This document shows, piece after piece, positions 1 to 6,012 of a stretch of DNA of 13,524 bases; within the stretch, counting starts at the first letter, position 1; every line of letters begins with the position of its first letter. The notes beneath the pieces are model-generated. The model made no database searches. It saw only the letters and a program-made list of their open reading frames with translations, and was not told the origin of the DNA. The stretch is from Bacillota bacterium. Lineage in GTDB: Bacteria > Bacillota > Desulfitobacteriia > Desulfitobacteriales > Desulfitobacteriaceae. The translations under genes were made by a program, and so were the position numbers. Where the stretch lies: contig JAJZSC010000026.1 in assembly GCA_021849995.1 (NCBI GenBank), positions 1 through 13,524 of the forward strand. Direction: 5' to 3'.

Positions 1-9
1 TTCCGATCT
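1..9. other. Probable residual Illumina adapter
   Basis: The first nine bases, TTCCGATCT, equal the 3' end of the standard Illumina TruSeq adapter (which ends GCTCTTCCGATCT). They sit exactly at the sequence edge, and the cooS reading frame fails exactly where they begin. True genomic sequence probably starts at base 10. A chance match of nine bases at this exact place is unlikely (about 1 in 260,000). Confidence 0.85.
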
Positions 10-646
10 AACTCCCCAAAGTGGTCATGTGGAGAGCCTCCATCACTTCATAAGAAGCCGATCTGGGCAGTATCCCCAGCTTGGCCCACACTTCCTTACG
101 CTCCTCAGGTGCGTAAGCCTCCAACATTCTAATAGGTGTATCAAACATCCGGCTCAAATCGTCCATCAACACCAGGGCCACCTCTTTGGCCACCTGCAGA
201 AATTCTTTACCTTCAGTATCCAGGCCGAATTTCTCAGCCAATTCCCAGACCCGTTGCTCTCCAACCAGCTTGATATTGGCCTTGCCTTCGGCCGCAGCTA
301 TTACAGCCATTATACACTCATGGGCGTGACGGCCATGAGCGGCCAATCCAGCTACCAAGGCTCGCAAAATATTGCCGATAACCATGGTATTCAGATCCTT
401 GCCGCAAATTCCTCTAGGATTCTTGGAACTAATCCGACATGGTCCCCACTGACACATACGGCAGCATAGCCCCCTAAGACCAAAGCCGCACTGAGGCTGT
501 TGGGCCTCAAACCGGTCGAGAAAGGTTTCTATCCCCAATTTATCGAGGTGTTGAATTATCTCTTTAGTTGCTCTGTTGGGAGTAAGCTCCAGCACATCTT
601 CTTTCCCCGGCATTTCTGCATTTAATATAGAATATTGATATTTCAC
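8..646 (-). CDS. cooS: Anaerobic Ni-Fe carbon monoxide dehydrogenase catalytic subunit, N-terminal part (cut by sequence edge)
   Basis: This is the N-terminal third of CooS/AcsA, the cytoplasmic enzyme that interconverts CO and CO2 at a Ni-Fe-S centre; the family is about 630 residues long and 212 are present. Residues 53-81 hold the Cys set (C53, C61, C62, C65, C70, C81) expected for the intersubunit D-cluster and the B-cluster, in the typical CGFG...GLCCRMCQWGPCR context. The segment AAHGRHAHE and the later ASYEVMEALHMTTLGS are also family-typical. The catalytic C-cluster ligands would lie in the missing part. The start is GTG (644-646), preceded by GGGGGGAG. The gene lies 14 bp after cysK, so it is the third gene of an rrf2-cysK-cooS operon. 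The TAG stop at 8-10 is one genomic base plus adapter sequence, so the gene should be read as 3'-incomplete, not as a short protein. Whether it is a monofunctional or an acetyl-CoA-pathway enzyme cannot be told. Confidence 0.93.
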   Translation of the reverse strand: MKYQYSILNAEMPGKEDVLELTPNRATKEIIQHLDKLGIETFLDRFEAQQPQCGFGLRGLCCRMCQWGPCRISSKNPRGICGKDLNTMVIGNILRALVAGLAAHGRHAHECIMAVIAAAEGKANIKLVGEQRVWELAEKFGLDTEGKEFLQVAKEVALVLMDDLSRMFDTPIRMLEAYAPEERKEVWAKLGILPRSASYEVMEALHMTTLGS

Positions 647-660
647 CGCCGTCTCCCCCC

Positions 661-1575
661 TTAATCAAATAAATTAGCCGACAAGTAACGTTCCCCCGTA
701 TCGGGTAAGATTACTACTATCTGTTTCCCTTTATTTTCAGGGCGTTGGGCAATTTCCAGGGCCGCATAAACCGCCGCCCCTGCCGAAATACCCACCAGCA
801 CCCCCTCCGACCGAGCCAAGGCCCTTGCGGTTTCATAGGCCTGGCCACTCTTAACCCGAAAAACCTCGTCGATAACTTCCACATTGACTATTTCAGGAAT
901 AAACCCGGCCCCGATACCTTGTATCTTATGGGGCCCAGCCAGCGCCCCGGATAGCACTGCAGATTCATCAGGCTCCACAGCCACCACCTGCACCTCCGGT
1001 TTCCTGGCCTTCAACACTTCACCGACCCCGGTCAAGGTTCCCCCGGTACCCACACCGGCAACGAAAATATCCACCTGACCGCCGGTATCCTCCCATATTT
1101 CCAAAGCCGTTGTCTTTCTATGTACCTCAGGATTAGCCGGATTAGCAAACTGTTGGGGTATAAAAGAATCGGGAATCTCTAAAGCCAGAGCCTCCGCCTT
1201 ACGAATGGCTCCCTTCATCCCTTCTGCGCCCGGGGTTAAAACCATTTCCGCCCCATAGGCCTGGAACAGTTTACGCCGCTCCACACTCATGGTATCCGGC
1301 ATGGTCAGAATCAACTTATATCCCTTAGCAGCCGCCACCAAGGCCAGGGCAATCCCCGTGTTGCCACTGGTAGGCTCGATAATCACCGCCCCCGGCTTCA
1401 ACACCCCTTGCTCCTCCGCAACCGCAATCATATTCAACCCAATCCGGTCCTTCACACTCCCCCCCGGATTAAAACTCTCCAACTTAGCCAAAACCTCCGC
1501 CCCACCCCGGTTAACCTTCCCCAACCGCACCAAAGGCGTCCTACCAATCAGTTGTGTAATGCTCTCGTAAATCAT
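661..1575 (-). CDS. cysK: Cysteine synthase A (O-acetylserine sulfhydrylase)
   Basis: A PLP enzyme that makes cysteine from O-acetyl-L-serine and sulfide in the cytoplasm. The 304 residues match the normal family length. The PLP lysine is K42 in NPGGSVKDR; the substrate-binding loop is SGNTG (70-74); the phosphate-binding GTGGT loop and the C-terminal GISAGA segment are both present. Everything expected of an active CysK is intact. The ATG start at 1573-1575 follows an AGGAGGG site that overlaps the stop of the upstream rrf2 gene, so the two are translationally close. cooS follows after 14 bp. The pairing with an Rrf2 regulator suggests control by cysteine, sulfur or Fe-S status. A sister enzyme such as CysM or cystathionine beta-synthase is less likely given the length and the lack of an extra domain. 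Confidence 0.95.
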   Translation of the reverse strand: MIYESITQLIGRTPLVRLGKVNRGGAEVLAKLESFNPGGSVKDRIGLNMIAVAEEQGVLKPGAVIIEPTSGNTGIALALVAAAKGYKLILTMPDTMSVERRKLFQAYGAEMVLTPGAEGMKGAIRKAEALALEIPDSFIPQQFANPANPEVHRKTTALEIWEDTGGQVDIFVAGVGTGGTLTGVGEVLKARKPEVQVVAVEPDESAVLSGALAGPHKIQGIGAGFIPEIVNVEVIDEVFRVKSGQAYETARALARSEGVLVGISAGAAVYAALEIAQRPENKGKQIVVILPDTGERYLSANLFD

Positions 1576-1586
1576 CCTGCACCCTC

Positions 1587-2015
1587 CTAAATATAATACA
1601 TATACCCCCTAGGCCGCCCGCACAAATCCGCAAAGGTGGTAGAAAATATAATCCCTTCCACTGTCGAATTGACCTCCTGCCATAAGGGATGGAAGAAACA
1701 CCTGGTCTGCCGCTCACACCCCATTGGGCTGCTTATACAGGCCAAAGTCATCACTGGCCCGTCAGTTATCCGTAGCACTTCCCCCACCGTAATTTGATCC
1801 GGCCCTTTTGCTAAGTAATACCCCCCGGCATTTCCCCGTTTACTGCCCACCAAACCTGCCTTTTTCAAAGTCAGCAGAATCTGCTCCAGAAACTTCAAAG
1901 GTATCTCCTGGCTTTGGGCTATCTCCTGCATAGAGGTTACTTCCTGGCGGTGGTGATCCAAGGCCAACTGCAGCACGGCCCGTAGGGCATACTCCCCTTT
2001 TGCCGATATCTTCAA
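1587..2015 (-). CDS. Rrf2-family transcriptional regulator (CymR/IscR-like)
   Basis: A 142-residue winged-helix repressor of the Rrf2 family, whose members bind palindromic DNA as dimers. The N-terminal MKISAKGEYALRA, the recognition-helix region IPLKFLEQILLTLKKAGLV (38-56) and the wing SKRGNAGGY (58-66) are characteristic. C93, C100, C106 and H109 resemble the Cys3-His set of IscR-type proteins (C-x5-C-x5-C-x2-H), with one extra residue in the first gap, so Fe-S binding is plausible but not shown. CymR, the cysteine regulator, is the alternative suggested by the adjacent cysK. The start is TTG (2013-2015), chosen because GGGGAAGG lies nine bases upstream and the family motif starts there; no in-frame ATG fits. 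It is the first gene of the operon and probably represses itself through the palindrome in its own promoter. Confidence 0.9.
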   Translation of the reverse strand: MKISAKGEYALRAVLQLALDHHRQEVTSMQEIAQSQEIPLKFLEQILLTLKKAGLVGSKRGNAGGYYLAKGPDQITVGEVLRITDGPVMTLACISSPMGCERQTRCFFHPLWQEVNSTVEGIIFSTTFADLCGRPRGYMYYI

Positions 2016-2067
2016 TCTCCAGCACCTTCCCCATTAAGTCTATCAAGTTAGTAGAGTATATGCCCTT

Positions 2068-2097
2068 ATTTTACAGGACGGTTTCCCGTCCTGTCAA
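2068..2097 (-). promoter_or_regulatory. Sigma-A-type promoter of the rrf2-cysK-cooS operon
   Basis: On the minus strand, TTGACA (2092-2097) and TAAAAT (2068-2073) are separated by 18 bp. The -35 box is a perfect consensus match and the -10 box matches 5 of 6. Transcription would begin near 2061, about 45 bp before the rrf2 start codon, leaving a leader too short for a riboswitch or T-box. The spacer is almost filled by a palindrome (see next entry). Confidence 0.75.
2073..2094. promoter_or_regulatory. Perfect palindromic operator inside the rrf2 promoter
   Basis: ACAGGACGG (2073-2081), four central bases, then CCGTCCTGT (2086-2094): a perfect 9-bp inverted repeat spanning the whole -35/-10 spacer and touching both boxes. 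A bound protein would block RNA polymerase. The neighbouring Rrf2 dimer is the natural candidate, since the family binds palindromes of about this size and commonly represses its own gene. It does not look like a terminator, because no T-run follows on the minus strand. Confidence 0.7.
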
Positions 2098-2163
2098 GAA
2101 AAATTTTTACAATAACCAAGCAATTTAGTCGGAATTAACAATGAAAAAACTAAGCCAAAAGCC

Positions 2164-2215
2164 CGAAAAAACGATTAGCTTAATCACCGGTCGTCCCGGT
2201 CAATTAATCTTTTCG
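2164..2215. other. Imperfect hairpin in the intergenic region
   Basis: CGAAAA (2164-2169) pairs with TTTTCG (2210-2215), GATTA (2173-2177) with TAATC (2205-2209), and ACCGG (2186-2190) with CCGGT (2196-2200) around the loop TCGTC. This leaves an internal loop but a layered stem of about 16 pairs. No T-run follows on the plus strand. It could be a leader structure for the downstream genes or a remnant of a small mobile element; the sequence does not decide. Confidence 0.4.
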
Positions 2216-2221
2216 TAATAG

Positions 2222-2257
2222 TTTCATATAAATATTATATATATATATATTTATAAT
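2222..2257 (+). promoter_or_regulatory. AT-rich candidate promoter with a TA run
   Basis: An alternating TA run (2236-2250) is followed by TATAAT (2252-2257), a perfect -10 box. TTTCAT at 2222-2227 could act as a -35 box for a TATATA within the run (16-bp spacing). No strong -35 box fits the TATAAT. The region probably drives the two plus-strand genes that follow, but the exact boxes are uncertain. Confidence 0.35.
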
Positions 2258-2287
2258 CACATTTAATCGGAATTTTCTTTTTTTAGG

Positions 2288-2295
2288 AAAGGAGG
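2288..2295 (+). promoter_or_regulatory. Orphan Shine-Dalgarno site without a start codon
   Basis: AAAGGAGG is a perfect ribosome site, yet no ATG, GTG or TTG lies 5-12 bases after it. The frame of the downstream protease fragment has a TAG at 2299 and a TGA at 2338. This fits a gene that has lost its original start and 5' portion. Confidence 0.55.
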
Positions 2296-2364
2296 AAATA
2301 GTCGACATTTAACGAAATGCAAATACAAAACTTGCGATGAAAGTTCAAAAAAATTTACGATATA

Positions 2365-2610
2365 GTGATGAACTTATATTATCCGTGGTCTACTTCAGGT
2401 TCACCTTATGATTACGATGTTCAAAACTCCGCAACTCACGAATTCGGACATGCAGTAGGATTAGGTGATATAACTACATTTACTGAAGTTCAACAACAAC
2501 ATCAAGGTCAATGGAATCTAGTAACAATGTATAAATGGAGCACCTATGGTGATACTTTTAAAAGAACATTGCATCAAGATGATATTGACGGGTTTTTAGC
2601 TAGATATTAA
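2365..2610 (+). pseudogene. Matrixin-like zinc metalloprotease, C-terminal remnant
   Basis: Eighty-one residues carry the core of a metzincin-type zinc protease. HEFGHAVGLGD (about residues 27-37) gives two zinc-binding His, the catalytic Glu and a probable third ligand, Asp. VTMYKW supplies the Met-turn, and the ending GDTFKRTLHQDDIDG is typical of bacterial matrixin-like proteins. Complete relatives have a signal peptide and a longer N-terminal half; here both are missing. Reading back in frame, KFKKIYDIV still looks family-like, but a TGA (2338-2340) stops it. The listed start is a GTG with no ribosome site of its own. It is therefore probably a decayed gene or an unexported fragment. Base composition is AT-rich, like the next gene, which follows after 14 bp and may once have been its operon partner. 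Confidence 0.7.
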
Positions 2611-2624
2611 AGGGAGGTACAATA

Positions 2625-3230
2625 ATGAAAAAAGTATTATTGTTTATAATATTTGCGGGTTTATTAGTTACAGGATTAAATATTTTTTATACAAACTATT
2701 CTAACCAAACTGCGGAAATTACCACGATGACTATTTTGGGCTCCGAACCAAAATATAATTTAGAACAACTAACCAATGACTCTGAATTGGTTATTAGAGG
2801 TGTTGTAGAAAAGGTATCCGAGCCTAAATGGAATAATAAAGAAAATAATACACCAGAAAAATTAACCATGTTAGATGCTATTTATAAAGATGTTACTTTA
2901 AAGGTTAATGATGTATTGAAAGGTACTCCACCTGAAAAAAAATCTGTTAAAGTTAGAGTAATCGGCGGGAAGGTAGGTGATTTTACAGTTGTAAACGAAA
3001 ATCAACCATTATTTACTCTCAAAGATGAGATTATCTTATTTTTGGCTAAAGATAATACTATGTTTAACAAAGAAAAGACTCAAGATCATTATATATTAGT
3101 TGGATCGACCCAAGGATTATACTCAATAACTGGAGAAAAAGCAAGTAATGTTCATGAAGAGTTAGACCTTGGTGAAATGAATAAAAAGATTCAGGAATAT
3201 ATACTTAACCCAAACCCAAGAAAAAATTAA
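2625..3230 (+). CDS. Exported or membrane-anchored protein of unknown function
   Basis: I do not recognise a named family. The 201-residue protein starts with MKKVLLFIIFAGLLVTGLNIF, a charged start followed by a hydrophobic segment (about 4-24) that acts as a signal peptide or membrane anchor; no lipobox Cys is present. The rest is polar and probably lies outside the cell. The segments SELVIRGVVEKV, VTLKVNDVLKG and VKVRVIGGKVGDF suggest a mostly beta fold, and YILVGSTQGLYSI recalls small secreted proteins seen in Gram-positive bacteria. The ATG at 2625 follows AAAGGGAGG at good spacing. Placed directly behind the protease fragment, it may have served as its partner, inhibitor or substrate, but this is guesswork. 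The two 60-base lines I counted here are 35-37% G+C, well below the left-hand operon, suggesting acquired DNA. Confidence 0.8.
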   Translation: MKKVLLFIIFAGLLVTGLNIFYTNYSNQTAEITTMTILGSEPKYNLEQLTNDSELVIRGVVEKVSEPKWNNKENNTPEKLTMLDAIYKDVTLKVNDVLKGTPPEKKSVKVRVIGGKVGDFTVVNENQPLFTLKDEIILFLAKDNTMFNKEKTQDHYILVGSTQGLYSITGEKASNVHEELDLGEMNKKIQEYILNPNPRKN

Positions 3231-3243
3231 AATATAATAGCAT

Positions 3244-3279
3244 AAAAGGGGCTAGCTCAATTTGAGGCTAGCCCCTTTT
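3244..3279. terminator. Strong bidirectional Rho-independent terminator
   Basis: AAAAGGGGCTAGC (3244-3256) pairs perfectly with GCTAGCCCCTTTT (3267-3279) around a ten-base loop. The flanking A and T runs serve both strands. It lies between the convergent plus-strand exported-protein gene and the minus-strand histidine kinase gene and probably ends both transcripts. Confidence 0.92.
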
Positions 3280-3294
3280 AATTAGTATTCCTAT

Positions 3295-5040
3295 TTAAAT
3301 CCTAATCTCAAAAACCGTCCCCTCACCCTCCCGGCTTTCGGCGGTAATACTCCCACCATGGGCCTGAATGATAGTCCGGGCAATGGCCAACCCTAGACCC
3401 GTGCCAGCCACCTTACGGTTACGGGACTTCTCCACTTTATAGAATCTTTCGAAGATAAAAGGAAGTTCGTCAGCAGGAATCCCCTTGCCGGTATCGGCTA
3501 TCTGAATTGCCACCCTGCTTTCTTCCTTGTAAGCCCTAATTTTAACCATACCCTCTCTGTCAGTATGGCGAAAAGCATTATCCAACAAGTTGGTGAATAC
3601 CTGTTCCAGGCGGTCTTCATCCCCCTGAACCTCAGGTATATCTCCGGCTATCTCAGTTATTAATTCAATATTTTTCTCCCTAGCCAGGGTAGCAAACTTT
3701 CTCCCCGTCCGTTCCAACAAGCTGCATAATGTAACAGGCTCCATTTTGAGTTTAAAAGTTCCCGACTCCAGATGGGCCAAATCCAACAGGTCATTAACCA
3801 ATCGCTGCATCCGGCTACTTTCATCAACCATAATCCCTACCATCTCGGCCCGGGCCGCCCTATCCTCGCCCAAACCTTCTAGTAAAGCCTCGCCATAACC
3901 CTTCATCAAGGTCAAAGGCGTCCGTAACTCATGGGAAACATTGGCCACAAAATCCCGACGCATGGTTTCCAGCTTCCGCTCCCTGGTAACGTCCTGCACC
4001 ACAGCCACCGCCCCCCGGATTTCTCCGCCTTTTTCCCGCAAGGGTGCCATCCGTACCGCCAGGATTTTATCATTCAGTGAAACCTCTTGCTTTTGGATAT
4101 CCCCTTCGGTAATAACCGAATTAAACATGTCTTTAATTTCCGGCACCGGACAGCAATCATTAAGCAACCGTCCGACAACCTCCTCCGCTTTGGCTCCCAT
4201 CAGCTCCTGGGCAGGAGGATTGATCATAATAATGATGCCATCGGGATTAAAAGAGATTACCCCGTCTGTCATGCTGGACAAAATATTGTTTAACTGGTTC
4301 TTCTCAGTAGATAGATCCCGCAGAGTATTATCCAATTCAGAAGAAAGTACATTCAAGGTCTGTCCCAGAAGCCCAATTTCATCCTGGGTAGTAACCTCCA
4401 CCTTCTCCTGGAAATTCCCCTGAATCATCTGGGCCGCCGCCCGGTTGATGGCCAACAACGGTCGGGAAATGGTCTTAGAAAGCACCAAGGCTAGGATGGT
4501 GGCCAACACCACCGCCCCAGCGGCCCCGGTAAACACCACGGTACGGATTTCATTGGCCGTTTCCGTCATGGGCTGCAAAGGAGCGTAAAGAAACACAGCC
4601 ATATCAATCTCCTGCCCCTTGCGGACAGGTATGGCCACCGATAACATAGCCTGCTGAAAATGGGGATGACTACCTCTACTGACAACAATTTCACCCTTCT
4701 GGATACTTACCACCTCATCAGGGGTCAAATGCATCATAGCGCCCCGGCCCATACCCATTTTGGTACACATGCGGACTAAGCCTGAAGGCTCGGCAATCAG
4801 GATGGTGGCCTTGGCTTCCGCCGCAAAGGCCTTAATCTCATCCTCCATCAAGTTCACATTGCGCCCTTTAGTTAAACCCTCAGATATAACCAGACCTTTA
4901 TTTATTAAATTCTCAGCCTGAAGGTCGTAATAAAACTGCTCAAACTTCTGCCCTAAAAAGGTACCCAAAACGAGGAGCACTGTTACCATCAGGATGATTA
5001 TTGATAACCAGAGTTTGGTTACTATACTGCGGAAAATCAT
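3295..5040 (-). CDS. Membrane sensor histidine kinase (PhoR/WalK-like)
   Basis: The sensor half of a two-component system. Domain order in 581 residues: transmembrane helix about 11-31; extracellular sensor about 32-166; second helix about 167-188; HAMP about 189-240; PAS about 246-352; HisKA with phospho-acceptor H370 in FVANVSHELRTP; ATPase domain with N-box N484/N488 (TNLLDNAFRH), DTGKGIP (516-522), F-box FIFERFYK and GTGLGL (546-551). All catalytic motifs are intact. The architecture resembles PhoR, WalK and ResE, which sense phosphate, cell wall or redox state; the signal here is unknown. The sensor domain has a Met-rich patch at 91-104 (M91, C92, M95, M97, M102, M103, H104) and HPH at 125-127, which might bind metal. 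Its ATG overlaps the stop of the response regulator gene (ATGA), indicating translational coupling. The terminator lies 16 bp beyond the stop. Confidence 0.93.
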   Translation of the reverse strand: MIFRSIVTKLWLSIIILMVTVLLVLGTFLGQKFEQFYYDLQAENLINKGLVISEGLTKGRNVNLMEDEIKAFAAEAKATILIAEPSGLVRMCTKMGMGRGAMMHLTPDEVVSIQKGEIVVSRGSHPHFQQAMLSVAIPVRKGQEIDMAVFLYAPLQPMTETANEIRTVVFTGAAGAVVLATILALVLSKTISRPLLAINRAAAQMIQGNFQEKVEVTTQDEIGLLGQTLNVLSSELDNTLRDLSTEKNQLNNILSSMTDGVISFNPDGIIIMINPPAQELMGAKAEEVVGRLLNDCCPVPEIKDMFNSVITEGDIQKQEVSLNDKILAVRMAPLREKGGEIRGAVAVVQDVTRERKLETMRRDFVANVSHELRTPLTLMKGYGEALLEGLGEDRAARAEMVGIMVDESSRMQRLVNDLLDLAHLESGTFKLKMEPVTLCSLLERTGRKFATLAREKNIELITEIAGDIPEVQGDEDRLEQVFTNLLDNAFRHTDREGMVKIRAYKEESRVAIQIADTGKGIPADELPFIFERFYKVEKSRNRKVAGTGLGLAIARTIIQAHGGSITAESREGEGTVFEIRI

Positions 5041-5744
5041 TTTCCCACCTCAAATTTATAACCCACCCCCCAGACAGTAGCCACATAATCTGCCACATTG
5101 GGAGCGGCTTTGGCCAGTTTTTCCCGCAAGCGCTTGACATGGGTATCTACAGTGCGTAACTCACCAAAATAATCATAACCCCAAACCCGTTCCAGCAATT
5201 TTTCCCTGGTAAAAACCCGATTGGGGTGCTTAGCCAGAAACATCAACAAATCGTATTCTAAAGGGGTAAGACTTATATCCTCATTAGCTACCAGGACTTT
5301 ATGAGACTCCGGCTTAATCACCAGTTCAGGGAAGGATAAAACCTCTTCATTAGTCTCTTTGATGGTTTGCCCATTACCAGCACGACGCAATAGAGCCTTG
5401 ACCCGCATCACCAGTTCCCTGGTACTGAAGGGTTTGACCACATAATCATCCGCCCCCAGTTCAAAACCCAATACCCGATCCCACTCTTCCCCCCTGGCGG
5501 TGAGCATAATGATAGGCAGATCATAACTCTCCCTGATTTTCCGGCAGGCTGTCCAACCGTCCATCTCCGGCATCATCAGATCCAAAATCACCAGGTTGAA
5601 AGTACCCTGAGCCAGCTTGTCCAAAGCCTCCCCGCCATGCTCAGCCTCCTCCACCCGATAACCTTCCCGTTCCAGAAACATGCGGATTAGTTTGCGGATT
5701 CTCTCTTCATCTTCTACTATTAGAATAGCAGTCTCCTGGCTCAT
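5037..5744 (-). CDS. OmpR/PhoB-family response regulator
   Basis: A DNA-binding partner of the following histidine kinase. The 235 residues comprise a receiver domain (1-120) with acidic residues E11 and D12, phosphorylation site D55 (LVILDLMMP), T82 and K104 (VVKPF), and a C-terminal winged helix (about 138-233) with the typical TPLEYDLLMFLAKHPNRVF and TVDTHVKRLREKL recognition region. All key residues are present. It is the first gene of the pair; the ATG at 5742-5744 follows a GGTGGAG site. No convincing promoter could be found upstream, where a heptamer repeat array lies only about 20-60 bases before the start. Target genes are unknown; the nearby exported DUF2680 protein is one candidate. 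Confidence 0.94.
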   Translation of the reverse strand: MSQETAILIVEDEERIRKLIRMFLEREGYRVEEAEHGGEALDKLAQGTFNLVILDLMMPEMDGWTACRKIRESYDLPIIMLTARGEEWDRVLGFELGADDYVVKPFSTRELVMRVKALLRRAGNGQTIKETNEEVLSFPELVIKPESHKVLVANEDISLTPLEYDLLMFLAKHPNRVFTREKLLERVWGYDYFGELRTVDTHVKRLREKLAKAAPNVADYVATVWGVGYKFEVGK

Positions 5745-5762
5745 GATATCTCCACCAATCTG

Positions 5763-5800
5763 GTTCGTAGTTCATAGTTCGTAGTTCGTAGTTGTTGGTT
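5763..5800. repeat. Heptanucleotide repeat array 1 (GTTCRTA)
   Basis: Units of seven bases: GTTCGTA, GTTCATA, GTTCGTA, GTTCGTA, GTTGTTG, then a partial GTT. It sits immediately upstream of the response regulator gene, inside its presumed 5' leader. Array 2 (5888-5940) belongs to the same family. Confidence 0.85.
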
Positions 5801-5848
5801 AAGCCCGCTTAAAAAGCCTATGCAATAAGAATACCATAAGATAACGAA

Positions 5849-5872
5849 GGGAGCCAGCAAACACCGACTCCC
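5849..5872 (-). terminator. Hairpin, possible weak terminator of the DUF2680 gene
   Basis: On the minus strand GGGAGTCGG and CTGGCTCCC form nine pairs, two of them G-U, around the loop TGTTTG. The same bases on the plus strand would give mismatches instead of wobbles, so the structure favours minus-strand RNA. The following TTCGTTATCTT is only moderately T-rich, so termination is plausible but weak. Confidence 0.4.
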
Positions 5873-5887
5873 GCAAGAAAACACTTG

Positions 5888-5940
5888 GTTCATGGTTCGT
5901 AGTTCATGGTTCATGGTTCATAGTTCGCAATTCTTGGTTT
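5888..5940. repeat. Heptanucleotide repeat array 2 (GTTCATG/GTTCGTA)
   Basis: Seven consecutive seven-base units: GTTCATG, GTTCGTA, GTTCATG, GTTCATG, GTTCATA, GTTCGCA, ATTCTTG, then GTTT. The unit family is the same as in array 1. It is non-coding and lies between the response regulator and DUF2680 genes. Confidence 0.85.
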
Positions 5941-5962
5941 ACCCGAACCTTAAAAGCTTAGG

Positions 5963-5983
5963 ACTGATAGCTGACGACTGATA
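5963..5983. repeat. Heptanucleotide repeat, second family (ACTGATA)
   Basis: Three seven-base units, ACTGATA, GCTGACG and ACTGATA, directly tandem. The sequence differs from arrays 1 and 2 but the period is the same. Confidence 0.6.
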
Positions 5984-5991
5984 ACAAGGAA

Positions 5992-6012
5992 AAGCTTGCA
6001 AGCTACAAGCCA
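5992..6012. repeat. Heptanucleotide repeat, third family (CAAGCTA)
   Basis: Three seven-base units, AAGCTTG, CAAGCTA and CAAGCCA. The array runs over the stop codon of the DUF2680 gene, so the last codons of that gene are made of repeat sequence. Confidence 0.6.

Noticed and set aside
1840..2046. A 68-residue minus-strand frame starting upstream of rrf2
   Set aside because: It is an out-of-frame shadow of the Rrf2 gene, with a Gly/Pro-rich translation and no family resemblance.
2338..2340. The in-frame TGA before the protease fragment read as selenocysteine
   Set aside because: No SECIS-like stem was seen right after it, metalloproteases of this kind do not use selenocysteine, and a further TAG lies upstream in the same frame.
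3941..4423. A 160-codon plus-strand frame within the kinase gene
   Set aside because: It is antisense to a well-supported histidine kinase, is rich in Ser/Arg as typical of shadows, and has no ribosome site.
5763..5940. A CRISPR array
   Set aside because: The units are only seven bases long and directly tandem, with no unique spacers of 30 bases or more and no cas genes nearby.
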